DNA of 64,000 bases from Dipteris shenzhenensis (GCA_047967505.1 CM106538.1); one strand, 5' to 3'. Numbered from the stretch's first letter, positions 12,265 through 24,800 are shown. Notes: a model not told the origin generated them from the letters alone. Program-made: numbers and translations.

Positions 12265-14302
12265 CTAGCATGTTGCTACCTGTGTAATACATTGGTCACG
12301 GTATGCAAGGACCTTGGTAATGTAATTGCCCAAGGCTGTGAGGTGAGGATGGGAAAGCAAGCTCTCCAAACTGTTGTCATGCTGCGTGACATTGCTGAAA
12401 TCTTCTCTTAGATACTCATATCGCGGACATGTCAAAAGAACATGTGCCTCATTTTCCACTTCATCTAAGTTGCATAGCTAGCAGATTCTTTGTTCCCTTG
12501 ATACTCCTTCCCATGCTTTTTTCTCCACTTCTAGGGGGTGTGATCGAGTTCGGATGATTGCAATGCTTCTTCTTGCCCTGAGAGAGATAGGTATGCATAT
12601 ATATTTGTGTGCTTTGTTCTCTTTCTGAGAGTATGTGGTCCAATAGTTGGGGTTGATATTCTCACAATAATATTCATATTTGGTCCTTTTCTTCACTGAT
12701 TGCCATTTACTGTGTAGTGCTTCTAAAAAGGCTGTAGAAAATGTCCTTTTCTCCTCTTCCGTTGGCATTGCATCTAGGTAAGAAGCAACTTCCCATCTTT
12801 GAAACCAGCCTTTAATGTCATACCCCCATCCAAATGATAGCATCTTGCTCTTGTTTGTTTTTTGAGGTCTCTTACTTGCCTCCCATGCTCTCTTTGGTAG
12901 CCTGTGTGCTTGCATATCTTGAATCCTCTTTATATATTTGAAGACTCTTTCCAGTGCTCTCAGCTCAATGGGTCTGCAACCAGTTTCAAGAAGCATGATT
13001 GAGTATGGTGTGGTGGACTTAATTCCTAAATGTCTTTTGAGAAATGACTTCTGCAATTTCTCAATGTCATTCCATTTTGATGCTGAAATGCTGCCTCCCC
13101 ATATCTCCACACCGTAAAGCACTGTTTGAATGACATACGCATCAAATAGCACACACCTAATATCCCATCTCGTGGTGTCATTGTTTCTGCAGTCATTTTC
13201 AAAGCGGTAGTACTTACCCCATCCTGCATCAATCCTCCTCTGAACACAATCTCCCCATCTATGGTTAGATGGTACATCTATCCCCAAGTATTTGAAAGTT
13301 TGCACCCTCTCGATTTCCTTCTTATCATACATAATGCTTGGGATGTTGGCTGGCTGTATTGTCTTTATTACCATCATTTTGGTCTTATTGACATTAACTG
13401 TTAGACCACTCTCCATGCAAAATTTATGGAGGGTGTGCATCATCCGCTGCATATTCTCTGCTGTGTAAGAGAAGAAGACCACATCATCTGCATAAAGCAA
13501 TAGTAGAATGGTATATCCACATATTTGGGGACTCGTTGGCTGCTCTCCCTGTAGCATCATATGAATTAACTCTTCCAACTTGTCTATGCATAGACCAAAC
13601 AATGTTGGGGATAATGGGCAGCCTTGTTTGACTCCCATGTTACTATAAAATGTGGCTGACAGCCCATTATTCCCTTTTAGTTGGCATGCTACTTTCTCAT
13701 ACATTCTGAAGATTGCCATTCTCAGATGATCAGGCACTTCTAAATGCACCAATCTTTCCCACTAATAGTTCCTGGGGACAGTGTCAAATGCTTTTGTAAA
13801 ATCACCAAAGCAGCAAAAAAGGGGCTGTCCTCTTAGCCTGCTTTCTTCCATTAGTACCCTCAAAGTAATCAAATGATTAGCTATACTGTGGTTCTTCCTG
13901 AAGCCTGCCTGTCCAATGGCTCTTTTTCTATTCAGCTCGGCCCATAGACTCAGCTCATCTTCGATAATTGTGCTGAACAGCTTTGCCATAATGGATCCTA
14001 CCATGATAGTCCTGTAATTGGTGAGCTGACTGCGATCTCCCCCTTTAAAGATGGATTTTATCCAATTATCTTGCCAGTCTGGTGGGAAACCATGTTTAAT
14101 TGCATCATTAAGCAAGTGGGCTAAGCACCCTCTTGTATAATCCTTTGTCCACTTGATCATCTCAGTATGAAAATGTAGAGTGTCTGGTGCTTTCCCATTG
14201 GCCATTTTTTTAAGACCTTCATTTACAGCATCTATAGTGAAAATGTCTGAACCGTTGTAGAAGAACCTCTCAACAACCATAGGTGGGGCATTTGGGTGCA
14301 TG

Positions 14303-14341
<39 letters not shown>

Positions 14342-14352
14342 TATTCGAACAT
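12265..14352 (-). pseudogene. LINE B reverse transcriptase ORF (different lineage)
   Basis: A minus-strand non-LTR RT in one frame over 12478-14352, interrupted by a TAG at 13762-13764. The upstream part holds NGKAPD, the block FKGGDRSQLTNYR and a KAFDTVPR box. The downstream 424 codons hold GVKQGCPLSPTLFG (about residues 40-53), the catalytic YADD at about 87-90, and TFKYLGI. A second TAG at 12478-12480 separates the C-terminal zinc-finger region (12265-12477; C-x2-C then HVLLTCPRY). It is unlike LINEs A and C. The clade and element ends were not determined, and any endonuclease lies upstream or is lost. Confidence 0.88.
14306..14338. repeat. (GA)n microsatellite
   Basis: An uninterrupted GA/AG dinucleotide run at the upstream edge of the LINE B reading frame. 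Confidence 0.95.
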
Positions 14353-14583
14353 GGGGGGCTCTAATGCTTAAAGGTTCATATTCAGAATGGCACCCATCTT
14401 GTAAGCATAAATATGGGAGTGCGGGGTGATCATGTAGGACCCACGCTGGGGCACTTTTTACTCCAAGTAGTGGAGTTTTTTCCTTGAAGTCAATGTGATC
14501 ATGAGTGTATCAAGGGTATTTGTACTTCGTGTATCTTTCTAATGTGACTCTAGTCACAATAACATTATCCACTTGACATTTCT
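14353..14583 (+). other. Left flank of nested copia; probable older LTR part
   Basis: No gene is seen. The stretch ends in the target duplication TTTCT (14579-14583). The right flank (17175-17212) ends CTCCAACA and is followed by a primer-site-like TAATATCAGAGC (17215-17226). I infer that both flanks were one older LTR split by the element between them. The outer LTR start was not located. Confidence 0.45.
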
Positions 14584-14849
14584 TGAAGGGGCAAATTGAT
14601 GTGTGTGTGTGTGTGTGTGTGTGTGCCTATGGGCTTGGAGTCCTATGCAAGAAGTGTGTGAGTGTAGGTGTGCTAGAAGGTTCTAGTTAGATGTGTTAGG
14701 TTGGTGTGATGAGTAGGTGATCGATTGAGATAATCAGGGAGATAATTGTGGATCTAGGATCTACCTACATGGAGGCAGTTGCCTATATATGTAACCACTC
14801 TTGGAATAAAGATTTACATTTGTGCCTCATTACTTCTTCCATGGATTCA
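14584..14849 (+). repeat. 5' LTR of short copia
   Basis: Starts TGAAGGGGCAAATTG, contains a (GT)n run, and ends GGATTCACG where the partner LTR has GGATTCACA. It differs from the 3' LTR by the GT-run length, an 11-bp-scale indel near GATCATAGGAGG and a few substitutions. Confidence 0.88.
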
Positions 14850-15585
14850 CGCGCAGTATCAGAGCTTGCTAAAGATTCTAGTGCCTTTGAAGAGATTCTT
14901 TGAAGATTCTCTCTTCTTTCCCAAATGGAGTTTTCTTCTTCCTTTCTTCCATGAATTTCCTTAAGCTCATTCTCCTCCTACAAGCCACCATTGCTCCAGC
15001 CTTTTCAGGTGTAGATTCCCCTAGTTAGGACACCCTTCCACCTGAGAGGAATTGAAAGATTATGGCCTCTACAACCTGTGCTTACACTCGATCTATCCCA
15101 TGCCATTTCTGATGATACAGCCTACTGGAGCCACCATTTCAAAAACAGTGAGGTGCGCTTAGGCGACCCTATGGGCTACCTGTTGGCGAATTTTGAGAGC
15201 AAATGGACCGAGGAATGAGGAGAAACTACAGAAAAACCAGTCGGGTTTTTCAAGGAGACATGTTTTTGGAGGTGGAGAAGATGCTGCTACCCCTGGAGGT
15301 GTGAAGCTCTTTTTGGTCTGAGACTTGCATTGAGTCTTCTACTCCTAAGGATCATTAATTACGCAACAAATACCCTCTGGTTGATGCCTTGTGGTGTGAG
15401 GTAGCAATCCTCCAAGGTTACTCTATTTATGCAAGCATTTCTTGACTATTTTTTTGAAAATAGATGCTACACTAAATGCTAAGTTTATGCTTGAGGAGTT
15501 AGAATCCAAATAAGAGATTCAGAGATTTCTTTTTCAGATTAGAAAATGCTCTTTGAAGTTCAGCTGATGTTGATTTCTTGACAAA

Positions 15586-16674
15586 ATGCCAAACTCTCAA
15601 TCTTCTTCTTCAAGTGCCAAGAAGACTACAAAGACAAAGTACAAGGTAAAGAAGACCCCAGTTAAGAGGTTGTGGGAGAAGCCAACTGGTTATGAATATG
15701 CCAAACAATTAGGATTTTCAGAATTCTTATCTTGCAATTTGCATCTATATGGTGAAGGTGATTTTTTTGTTCAGAAAGATTGACCTTTTGTAAAGGGATT
15801 AGACACTGCCATTAATTTGGTAAGACCTTCCCAAAATGGCTTCCAAACTGAAAATAGATAAGTTTGAAGGAGAGGGGTTCCACACTTGGCAAACAAAACT
15901 GAAGGTAGCAAATGGAAGAGAAACTAAACCTACAACTAGAGAAGGAGAAGCTTCATGGCTTCCAAAAGATGAAAAAGCACTTGCTATAATTGCTCTTGGT
16001 TTAGTGATTCCTTTATTCATCACATTGATGGATGTGAGACTCATGCTGCATGGACTCATCTTGAGCATGTGTTTGGAGCACAAGGAAGATGCTCTAAGTT
16101 TAGCTTGCTTATCAAGTTCTTTGACTTAAAATTTGATAGAGGGGAGTCCATCTCTTCACATCTAAATTCAATGAAGAGCATTTTGACACAGTTATCTGGC
16201 ATCAAGTTTAATCTTGATGAAGATATTGTAATTGCCATCTTACTTAGAAGTCTCACTGAAGAATATGGCACTATTGTAACCACACTCACCAATATTCCAG
16301 AGATACGTCTGGTAGAAACTGAAGCATCACTCTTGGAGAAGGAGAGAAAGATCAAACAAAGAAGTGATTACAAAGAAGGGGCATATTACAAAGAAGGCGC
16401 ATATTTGGCCAGAAGCAACTTAAGCAACTTCAAGGGAAAGGGCAAAATGAAATGTAACTTTGTGGCAAACCTGGATACTTTGAAAAGGAATGTTATGCCA
16501 AAAAGAGATGTTCAGCCAATCTTGTTGAGGAAGCAAAAACTGAAGAAGACGAAGAACCAAAGAATGTCAAAGCTCTCACTGCTTACAACACCCAAGTCAA
16601 ATCTAACAAGGGTAAGGATCCATATGTTTTCTAAGTTATGTGTGTGTGAGATCAATAATGGTTCTCTGCCATGA
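15586..16674 (+). pseudogene. Copia gag remnant (frameshifted)
   Basis: Three overlapping frames. 15586-15783 is a small lysine/serine-rich frame of unknown role. 15836-16129 opens MASKLKIDKFEGEGFHTWQ, a typical copia gag start, and after a frame change 16069-16674 continues with the UBN2-like core (FFDLKFDRGESISSHLN, then LLRSLTEEYGTI). The CCHC knuckle is degraded: only KCNF and fragments near 16450 remain. No protease motif follows before the right LTR. Confidence 0.85.
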
Positions 16675-16897
16675 ATAGTCCATCCTTAAAAGATTGTTAG
16701 TCTTTTGAGATTTTTCCTTGTTGGACTCATTAGGCTTTACATACATAGTCAATGTCCATCTCCCAGTTGTAAACCAAGAATCCTAAAGAGTGAGTCACAG
16801 GTTGGGGCCATGAGTTTTGCCACATGATGGTGGGCAAGCCATGGAGCATCCCATGTACTACTACTGAGGGATGAGTTCATCAATTTGTGGGGGGGAA

Positions 16898-17169
16898 TGA
16901 AGGGGCAAATTGATGTGTGTGTGTGTGTGCCTATGGGCTTGGAGTCCTATGCAAGAAGTGTGTTGAGTATAGGTGTGCTAGAAGATTCTAGTTAGGTGTG
17001 TCAGGTTGGTGTGATGAGTGAGTGATCATAGGAGGTGATTGATTGAGATAATCAGGGAGATGATTGTGGATCTGGGATCTACCTACATGGAGGCAGTTGC
17101 CTATATATGTAACCACTCTTGGAATAAAGATTTACATTTGTGCCTCATTGCTTCTTCCATGGATTCACA
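16898..17169 (+). repeat. 3' LTR of short copia
   Basis: A 272-bp partner of the LTR at 14584. It is preceded by a G-rich purine tract and followed by the duplication TTTCT. Confidence 0.88.
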
Positions 17170-17442
17170 TTTCTTACCCCACGATTCTCTCTGTGTCTTC
17201 TCTGCTCCAACAATTAATATCAGAGCGCACTATTCCAATCCTTCTGCTTCAACTCTGATAACTCACATGCTTGGCGAGCTTGTCATCACTCGGTTGGGAG
17301 GAGACTGCTCAAAGGCTACTCAGTTAGCCAGGTTATCCGAATTGGATGAGCTTCCAGTCAGCTCATCATCTACCTCAGCTCGTTTTTGCAGAGTGTCAGA
17401 CTGTTTCCAGCTTGTGGGAGTTCTCTACTTGCACCTTGTCGT

Positions 17443-17548
17443 CGACTAGGCTGCTCCAAGATCCTACCTCTCCAAAGCTGGTCGCCCGGAAGAGACGACT
17501 AGGCTGCTCCAAGATCCTACCTCTCCAAAGCTGGTCGCCCGGAAGAGA
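17443..17548. repeat. Perfect 53-bp tandem duplication
   Basis: Two head-to-tail copies of a 53-bp unit beginning CGACTAGGCTGCTCC and ending GGAAGAGA, with no difference visible between them. A recent local duplication inside presumed retroelement leader sequence. Confidence 0.93.
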
Positions 17549-18969
17549 TGACTTGTTTGAGGCTGATTTAATCTCCTTTCCTTGCCGCCCCTGTTTTTGG
17601 GCACATTTGGTGAGTCCTTTGCAGCTAAAACAGTCTTTCCTGAGGTCACCCACCTCTCCCTTGCTACCCATCCTCTTGTTCCAGCTCGTGGAGAGAAAAA
17701 CAAACACATTTTCCAGCCTGCTTTGCTGTCTGCAGGCTGACCTGTTTTTGTCCCTCTATACATGACCACAACGGGCAGTTGGTCCCATCAAGCTTATCCT
17801 CAGCTGCAAGCATATCAAACACATCAATTCCTGCCATTTCAACCTTAAGAGATGCAACTTCCGGCAAAGTCTCTTGCCCAACATTATTGGTACTGTTGGG
17901 CTGCTGCTAAGGTCTCACTTCTCTGAGAGAGCCCTACATTTGCTTGATCTGGGGTTGCACAACAAAAACTGCCTATTGTATCATTGTTTGGGGCTGCTCT
18001 TGCTTAATTTAAAGCTCCATCTTAAAAGAACGACTGTTACAGAGAAGAGGATGTGAAACCAGCCTTCACAAATCAAAGCATGGTAAGATCCACTTTAACC
18101 ACAACATACACAGTGAATAATCAAATTATCAATCACCACATATCAAATCACAGGGAGCTAGAGTGCTCCTACTCAGAAACAAAGACACCAATTGGCACCA
18201 AACACTAGCGCCCCTTGCGGTATTTCTTTAATATTCATATAAATCCAAGAGGCTAATTACAAGGTCTCCTGAAAGCTGCACCACAGGTAAATAGGCAATC
18301 ACATACTCTTCCTTCCAATCAAGCGTTCAACACAACCCAAAGGCATAAACTATCTGCCTGCCCCACTGCGCCTGCACAACCAAGTGCCCAACCAGCCATA
18401 CACGGCTAAACAGCTGCAGAAAAGCCAAAGACAAACAAAACTATGGCACAACCAGCCAGGAAACCAAACAATTCACCCCTATCTGTAGTCACCCTGGCCA
18501 CTGCCCAACAGCATAAATCAGCCTTCCTTGGCATGGAAACAATACCAAACACAATAACCAGCCAACAACCAGTCTGCAAACAGAAAAGGCAGGCAAAGAC
18601 CAGCCTTCCTCTACAAAGAATCCACAGGAATTAGGTCGTTTGAGCTGGAAAACCCTGAGTCCATCGAAGAATAGATGATTCAGCCCTGGCGCAGCCCAAA
18701 GGTAATAAACAAGTCGTCTCATCTGGAAAAGGTCTCGAAACCAACAGCAATTGACAAGAATCAGCCAAAAAGCGTTTGCCCCACTTTATGCAATCTGTCT
18801 ACAGCCCGGGAAGCAGTAGGATGAATCGCATCTCCTTCTGGAGCCCAGAAATAAGTGACAACAGCCTATAGAAGAAATTGCCACACTTCCCTTCCTCCTC
18901 CTCCCTTCTTCCCCTTCTCCCTCTCCCCTCCCCTCTTCCCCTCCCCTCTTCCTCGCGTGAAACCACACT
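17549..18969. other. Unassigned retroelement-like stretch
   Basis: No supported gene. The short frames here have no recognisable domain. The minus strand from about 18960 to 18100 reads like LTR or untranslated sequence (CT tract at 18885-18955 and late AATATT-type signals), but no partner copy or primer site was found to prove it. Confidence 0.4.
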
Positions 18970-19807
18970 GCAACAATCCGGAGGCCGCTTGAGTGACACT
19001 TGCGGATGGCTTATGGTCAAAAGAGTTTTTCTATTGGTCAAAGAATTAACTACGGTCAAAGATACTTGACTTCGGTGAAGTAAGCCTGATTTCGGTCAGG
19101 AAGACTTGGTTTATACCAAGAAGGTTAACTGCGGTTAACCAAGATGTGCCAACTTCAGTTGGAGAGTTGTGCCAACTTTGGTTAGAGACTTGACTATAAT
19201 TAAGGCGCCTCGACCCTTGGTCAAAGCCCCTTAATTATAATCAAGAGCGTTGACTCCGGTCAACCAGAGAATAAATATATTTATATATTTGTTGTGTGTG
19301 CACATGTGTTCAGTGGGGACCCCCACCGTGACTAGAATTAGTCCATAGTGTATTATTTGCATACAAAGCGCTAACAATAGATGGGTGCCATGGTGGTGCG
19401 CTTTAATTAATTGTTGCAGGTACTAAGAAGGGTTATTTTCCCAAGCGCTATGGAGCCTAACAAGCATCTAGGAGGCAATTCGCGTGACCAAGTGCTTCAA
19501 AGACTCCAGAGTTGCCCTTAGTGGCATGTAATTAGGAAAGTGATGTAGAAATTGACAAGTGGCTTGTTACCAAGAAAGAGAGCCTGAGAGCTCATGTAAT
19601 TTCATTCACGTCTTAGATTTTGTATGAGCAGCTTCACGCTGAACTCTTGTACCAAGTTTTTCTCTCAAGTAATAAAATACCCTCAGGGGGGTCCAGCCCG
19701 AAATGTTGTCCTGGGCCCTAGTTGTTTGCAAAGTGAGGGAATGAGAGAGAGTTTGAAAGAGTAGATTGAGCGCAGGAATTTAACACTGGCATATGAAGAA
19801 GGTTACA
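18970..19807 (+). repeat. Probable 5' LTR region of a plus-strand LTR element
   Basis: The sequence ends GGTTACA at 19807, immediately before a perfect primer-binding site. Near 19000-19260 it contains many imperfect GGTCAA/GGTTAA words, and near 19665 a CAAGTAATAAAATA polyadenylation-like stretch. The LTR start could not be fixed and no second LTR copy is present. Confidence 0.55.
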
Positions 19808-19808
19808 T

Positions 19809-19820
19809 TGGTATCAGAGC
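19809..19820 (+). other. Initiator-Met tRNA primer-binding site
   Basis: A perfect TGGTATCAGAGC, 1 bp after the LTR-like end. It marks the start of the internal region of a plus-strand LTR retrotransposon. Confidence 0.8.
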
Positions 19821-20289
19821 ACCAGGCTCACCCTCTTTCTTAAGAAGGTGATGATTCAAGGAAGCCAACGGAGTCCCTCATATGCGGAAGGCTCATAGTG
19901 ATAAAGAGCCCATCGTGCAGTCTTTTTGCATTTCTGTGCCTTTCTCTTTTATCAGGTGTGCGTTTGGGAAGATCTGTCGAGGCGTTGTGGTGACGACGAT
20001 CTCATCGGGCATCACATACACTACAGAGAGGCATCACCATGCTCTGAGTGACCTTTGGTGTAGAGACTTACGTATTGCACCAACGCTGTAATGAAGATGC
20101 TCACATATTGCACCAATACTGTGGTGAGCATCCGGTAGCGTGGAGGCGTTGTAAAGGCATGGACTACGTTCACGCAGGTACCTGGTACAGTTCCATTGCT
20201 TGACGGTGGCCGGGTCTCGCATTCACGTGACGCAAATAGTCCTGCGACGTTGATTGTCTCTGGAAGGCACAATGCACGAAGCTAGCCAG

Positions 20290-20545
20290 CCAGCCAAGGT
20301 CTGAAACCTTGGCTGACGTGGCTCTTACAGACCTGTGATGTGGCGCACACGTGGCAGAGGCAATCTTGACAGGTCAACAGACACATGGCACACAGGTGAT
20401 GTGGCAGCCACACGTGCAAACTGATGTGGCAACCAGGTGGCATGCATGTGCAGGTGCTGACATGGCAGTACATGTGGCAGCCAAATCAGATGCTAATGTG
20501 GCACTGACATGTGGCAGACAGGTGGTTGATGTGGCAGACTATGGG
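20290..20545. repeat. Degenerate ATGTGGCA repeats
   Basis: The word ATGTGGCA (or TGACATGGCA) recurs at irregular spacing of 12-40 bp, separated by CACGTG-containing words. It is followed at 20545-20720 by imperfect CTGGTTAG/CTAACCAG words on both strands. It lies in the leader of the plus-strand element; function unknown. Confidence 0.7.
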
Positions 20546-21142
20546 TTCATCTAACCTAGACTTGGTTAGTGGACTGGTTAGAGGTCTAGTTAACTTGACC
20601 CAACCAAACTAGTCTGGTCACTATAACCAGACTGTGACCAGCCCAGTTAGTCTAGTTGCAGACTAACCAAACCAGAACTAGTCAGTCTGGTTAGTATAAC
20701 CAACTGGTTACCTCATCTAGTTACTGTCATTTTTTTAAAAAAAGACACTTACAGAGACTATTTCTGCTAGCAGTTTTCACCAACCTATTAGACTTTTCCT
20801 GTCAGAAAAACAGCAGAAAAGCAGAGAAATCAAAGATTTGCACAAGTAAAGAAATGCATGCTTTTGTGCTCAGAAAAGGGAATCAGATGCATTCTCAGTG
20901 TCATTTGCAGTAGCCAGAAAAAGGGGCGCACAGCTTTGAGTTTATGCCTTGAGTTGACAGCCTGAAACTGGCATAAGTTGTGAATCCAAGACACCTCTTG
21001 TTGAGGTAATTTTCTCTTTGAAAAGCAAAGGCAGCGTACATCAGCTGCATACACTGTGTGTGAGAGAAACTTGTAGATCTCAGACAAGTTGTAGGAGAAT
21101 GGCTCAATCACCTATAGGCATGCACATCCAAGACAGAGAAGT

Positions 21143-21367
21143 GTGCAGCAAACTCAGCAAGAATTTGAGCAGATGGTACGCATTCGTATGCAGGAGATGG
21201 AAAATCTCAAAAGGGATCCAAGAGCTCAGCATTTGTTTCAAGCGGAAACTATGTCTAATGCAGCTTATGATGTGCCAATGCCAGAGGCACACTCTCGTGT
21301 ACAGCCCGCGAGAGAGGGATTGTCATCGACTATTTCTCTTGATCACGAACCTCTATTCCTACGTTGA
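21143..21367 (+). pseudogene. Possible gag N-terminus of plus-strand element
   Basis: A 75-codon glutamine/glutamate-rich frame (QQEFEQMVRIRMQEMEN) running into a stop. It is the only coding-like stretch after the leader. It could be the start of gypsy B gag, whose zinc knuckle appears on the same strand at 26061, on the far side of gypsy A. There is no direct proof. 21368-21779 holds no recognised gene. Confidence 0.35.
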
Positions 21368-21779
21368 ACAGATCACGGGCGATGGCACTCAATTGTTCCA
21401 CCCAGCCTACTCTCATGGATCACAGATTTTTCGAATTCATTTATTCCTTTGGTTTTTTTTCGTGCTTATCCACGAGACCCTCATTTCCCTAGATAGTTCT
21501 CCTTGCCAAATGTCATCATTTTAGCCTCTCCACTTGGTGCACCTTTTTTACCCCTCTCTTGGGTACATTTAAGACCACTTGCCCCTTGGCATTATTGCAC
21601 ATTTAGGTGCACCTAGGCCATAGCACTCTGAACTACCTAGTCAATGCCATTTCACCCTCACCTAGGACCTTGGCAGTTACTTCTCTTGACCATTTCAATT
21701 ACGCACATTAACTATTACAAAAGTTGGTCATCTAAGAGAAAATGCCCACCGATCTTTCCGAGGTCATGCTATCTCGGCT

Positions 21780-22945
21780 AGAGCATAACATTCCTTCCCT
21801 CTTCAAGCATCAACGTCCTCGATGATGAAATCTGGGAACACTCTCCGTAACTGGTATACGGATTCCCAGGTAGCTTCCGATAGAGGTTGACCATGCCATG
21901 CGACCAACACCGTGGGTATCTTCCGATTTCGTATTTACATTGTTCCTCGGTCCAGGATTCTTGTTGGTTTTCTCCTTGCAATATCCTCTATCTCCTGAAA
22001 CAAAACCACACCTTCGATTAGTGAGTCACCTGTATGTAAAAATTTCTTTAAGCGCAAAACATGAAAAACCAGGTGCACCTTACACCCTTGTGGCAATTCT
22101 AATTTATAGGCTACACTGCCTATTCTCTTTAGAATTAACCACGACCCACAGTATCGAGGTGATAACTTAGCACACTCTCCTGAAGTCAACGACTTTGAGT
22201 GCGAAGGAACTCTGAGAAAAACTTTTTCTCCTTCCCTAAATACTCTTATAGACCGATTTTCATCCGCATACACCTTGGCTCTATCCATAGCCTGGCGGAT
22301 ATTAGCTCTCGCAAGTGCTAGCATCTCCCGCATCTGAACTACAAATTTCGCGGCACTAGGCACTTTCTGAGGTACTCCAACTATAGTCGAATTGGCTGGT
22401 CTATAACCATAGTTCAGTTCAAACGGACTGAACCTGGTAGAAGAATGTTTTCTATCATTGTAGGCAAACTCCAACAATAGCAACCACTTGTCCCATGTAT
22501 GTTGCCTCAATGACACATATGCTCTCAGCATATCCTCTAAAGTCTGGTTGACTCTCTCCGTCTCACCATCCGTCTCAGGATGATCCCCACTACTCATTCC
22601 CAACTCAATCCTTAGTGTCTCAAATACCGCTGTCCAAAAATGACCGGTAAATCTGACATCTCTGTCTGACACTATGGATCTAGGCAATCCATGCAGATGA
22701 AATATATGTCTAATGAACAAATCCGCCACTTGCGGGGCACTAACAGACTCTCTAGTCGGAATGAAGTGAGCCATCTTGGTTAGACGATCAACCACCACAA
22801 GGATAGAATCATACCCTCCTTGTGTCGTAGGCAGTCCCACTATAAAGTCCATGGAAACGCTCTCCCACTTACTTAGTGGTATTTCCAAGGGCTGTAAAAG
22901 TCCGGGTGGCTTCACCCGCTCGGCCTTACTTGACACGAGAAACAC
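21780..22945 (-). pseudogene. gypsy A integrase and chromodomain
   Basis: The 336-codon frame 21935-22945 holds the integrase core (DFIVGLP, DRLTKMAHFIPT, a SDRD block and a DGETERVNQ block) and the C-terminal GPY-like region. A TAA at 21935-21937 interrupts the frame. Directly after it, the same frame reads a chromodomain-like end (VLVAWHGQPLSEATWE, then FPDFIIEDVD) to about 21788. Chromodomains direct integration of chromoviruses to heterochromatin; that role is known for the family and not shown here. Confidence 0.9.
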
Positions 22946-23710
22946 CGTGTCACATATTCATGAATATGCTTTTTCATCTTTGGCCAAAAGAAATCTTGCT
23001 TCACGAGATCATATGTCTTCTCGACACCTGGATGTCCCGCACACGGGCTATCATGGCACTGTCGAATGACTCTCTGCCTGAGATCATTCTGACTAGGTAC
23101 TACAACCTTGCCATTTCTTTTCAGCATACCATCACTTATGGTATATCTTGCATAAGTTTGGCCTTTTCTAGATGCCAGGTCATCCTTTTCATTTTCCCCG
23201 GGTTTTAACACATGAGCTTTAGGCCACAAGCTCTGGACCAAACTCGTCCACCTTTTGAGTTTCTCTGATCTCGGTCATTAGAGCACTCTCTAATACCGTG
23301 AAACTCAGGTTGTGCATAATGCGAGACAACGCATCAGCAACCTTATTGTCCTTTCCTCTTCGGTACCGAATCGTTAGATTAAACTCCTGCATGAGCTCTG
23401 CCCACCTAGCTTGGCAGCCCCTCAAGTCAGGCTGTTTACAAAAATGTTTCAGAGTATCATGATCTACATCCACATAAAACTCTGAACCATACAAATAATG
23501 CCTCCATGTTTTCAAAGCATGGATAACAGCATACAACTCTAATTCATGAGTTGGCCAATTCCTTTGAGAGGGAGAAAGCTTCTTGCTTTCAAAGGCTACT
23601 GGCCTTCCCTCTTGAAGGAGAACTGCTCCTACCGCAATGCCACTTGCATCGGTTTCTAGGAACAACGGTTTATGGGGATCAACTATTTTTAACACCGGTC
23701 CTGAGACCAC
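22912..23710 (-). pseudogene. gypsy A RNase H and H2C2 zinc finger
   Basis: Frame 23219-23710 carries the RNase H core (FLETDASGIAVGAVLLQ, ESKKLSPSQRNWPTHELEL and DNKVADALSR). Frame 22912-23241 carries the integrase zinc finger, with H-x3-H in CHDSPCAGHPG and C-x2-C in CFSCQ. The frames overlap out of phase, so at least one indel separates them. Confidence 0.9.
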
Positions 23711-23714
23711 AGCT

Positions 23715-24800
23715 TGTTTTATGGTGTTAAAACTTTCTTGTTGATTCTGTCCCTAAATAAAAGGTACTTTATCTGAGGTCAGATCAATCAATGGTGATAC
23801 TATTCCGGAATGTCCTTTGATATGCCTTCTATAAAACTGGACAAATCCCAAGAATGATCGCAACGCGGTCAGACTACGCGGTCAGACTCTGAGGGATTAG
23901 TTAGTATCGCAGCCACTTTCTTCGGATCCATTTCTACCCCCTGTGGAGTAATTATGAACCCTAAATATTCAAGCCTAACCATACACAGTATAGTTTTCTT
24001 TTTATTCACATAAAGACTGGCTTTCCTCAAAAACTTAACACTATTCTTAAGTGTTCACGATGCTCAGTAATACTTTTACTGAATATCAGGATATCGTCAA
24101 TAAAATGTACTACGAACTTTCCGATATACGGACGTAGTAAATCATTCATAAGCATGACGAAGGTCGCTGGAGCATTGGTAAGTCCAAAGGGCATTACCAA
24201 AAACTCATAATGACCAAACCTACTCCTGAAAGCGGTTTTATGCACATCCTCGGCTCTAATCCGGATTTGATGGTGGCCGCACTTAAGATCTATCTTGCTG
24301 AAAATCACGGCTCCATGTAATGCATCTAGCAAATCATCAATCCGAGCCATCGGATACCTGTGCTTAGCAGTGATATTATTTAATGCTCTGTAATCTATAC
24401 AGAGGCGATATGTATCATCCTTTTTCTTCTTTAATATCACTGGTGAAGCAAAAGATGAGAAACTTGGTTGAATCTGCCCCAACTTGAGGTATTCTTCCAG
24501 TTGTCTACGCACCTCCGCTTCTTCAGCAAAACTCATTCTATAGGAAGGTCTATTTACAGGTTCTGCCCCCGGGATCAGTTCAATCTTATGCTGAACTTTC
24601 CGCTCTGGAGGTAACCCATAAGGTAGTTCATCCCTAAAACATTCAGAGAACTCCTCTGTTATAAGATTAGCCAGCTTGGCCATCTCACCACTTTGCGTAA
24701 CATCAGTGCTAGCCGAAGAATCATCAACCGGCTCTACCGATGCTGTGCAAAGGAATAAAAACTCTACTTGAGCTTTTTGGATTTCCATCACGGAAACCAA
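23715..24800 (-). pseudogene. gypsy A reverse transcriptase
   Basis: Frame 24027-24800 (257 codons) has the gypsy RT blocks [35 protein letters not shown] and a catalytic box [10 protein letters not shown]. Before them is the linker [15 protein letters not shown] typical of the pre-RT region. The frame breaks just after the RT core. The RT thumb and connection (23715-24026) are read in other frames, and a 14-bp tandem duplication (ACGCGGTCAGACT twice near 23863-23889) adds damage. Confidence 0.92.

Larger units (their letters stand above)
14584..17169 (+). mobile_element. Short copia-type LTR element, gag only
   Basis: A 2586-bp element bounded by LTRs 14584-14849 and 16898-17169, with a TTTCT target duplication at 14579-14583 and 17170-17174. 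A primer site GTATCAGAGC (core at 14854-14863) follows the left LTR, and a purine tract, TTTGTGGGGGGGAA-like, ends just before the right LTR. The interior of about 2.05 kb codes only for copia gag remnants, with no protease, integrase or RT. It is either a deletion derivative or a non-autonomous family. Confidence 0.88.

Noticed and set aside
20290-20545. CRISPR-like spaced repeats
   Set aside because: Repeat word is short, spacing is irregular, copies are degenerate, and the sequence is plant nuclear.
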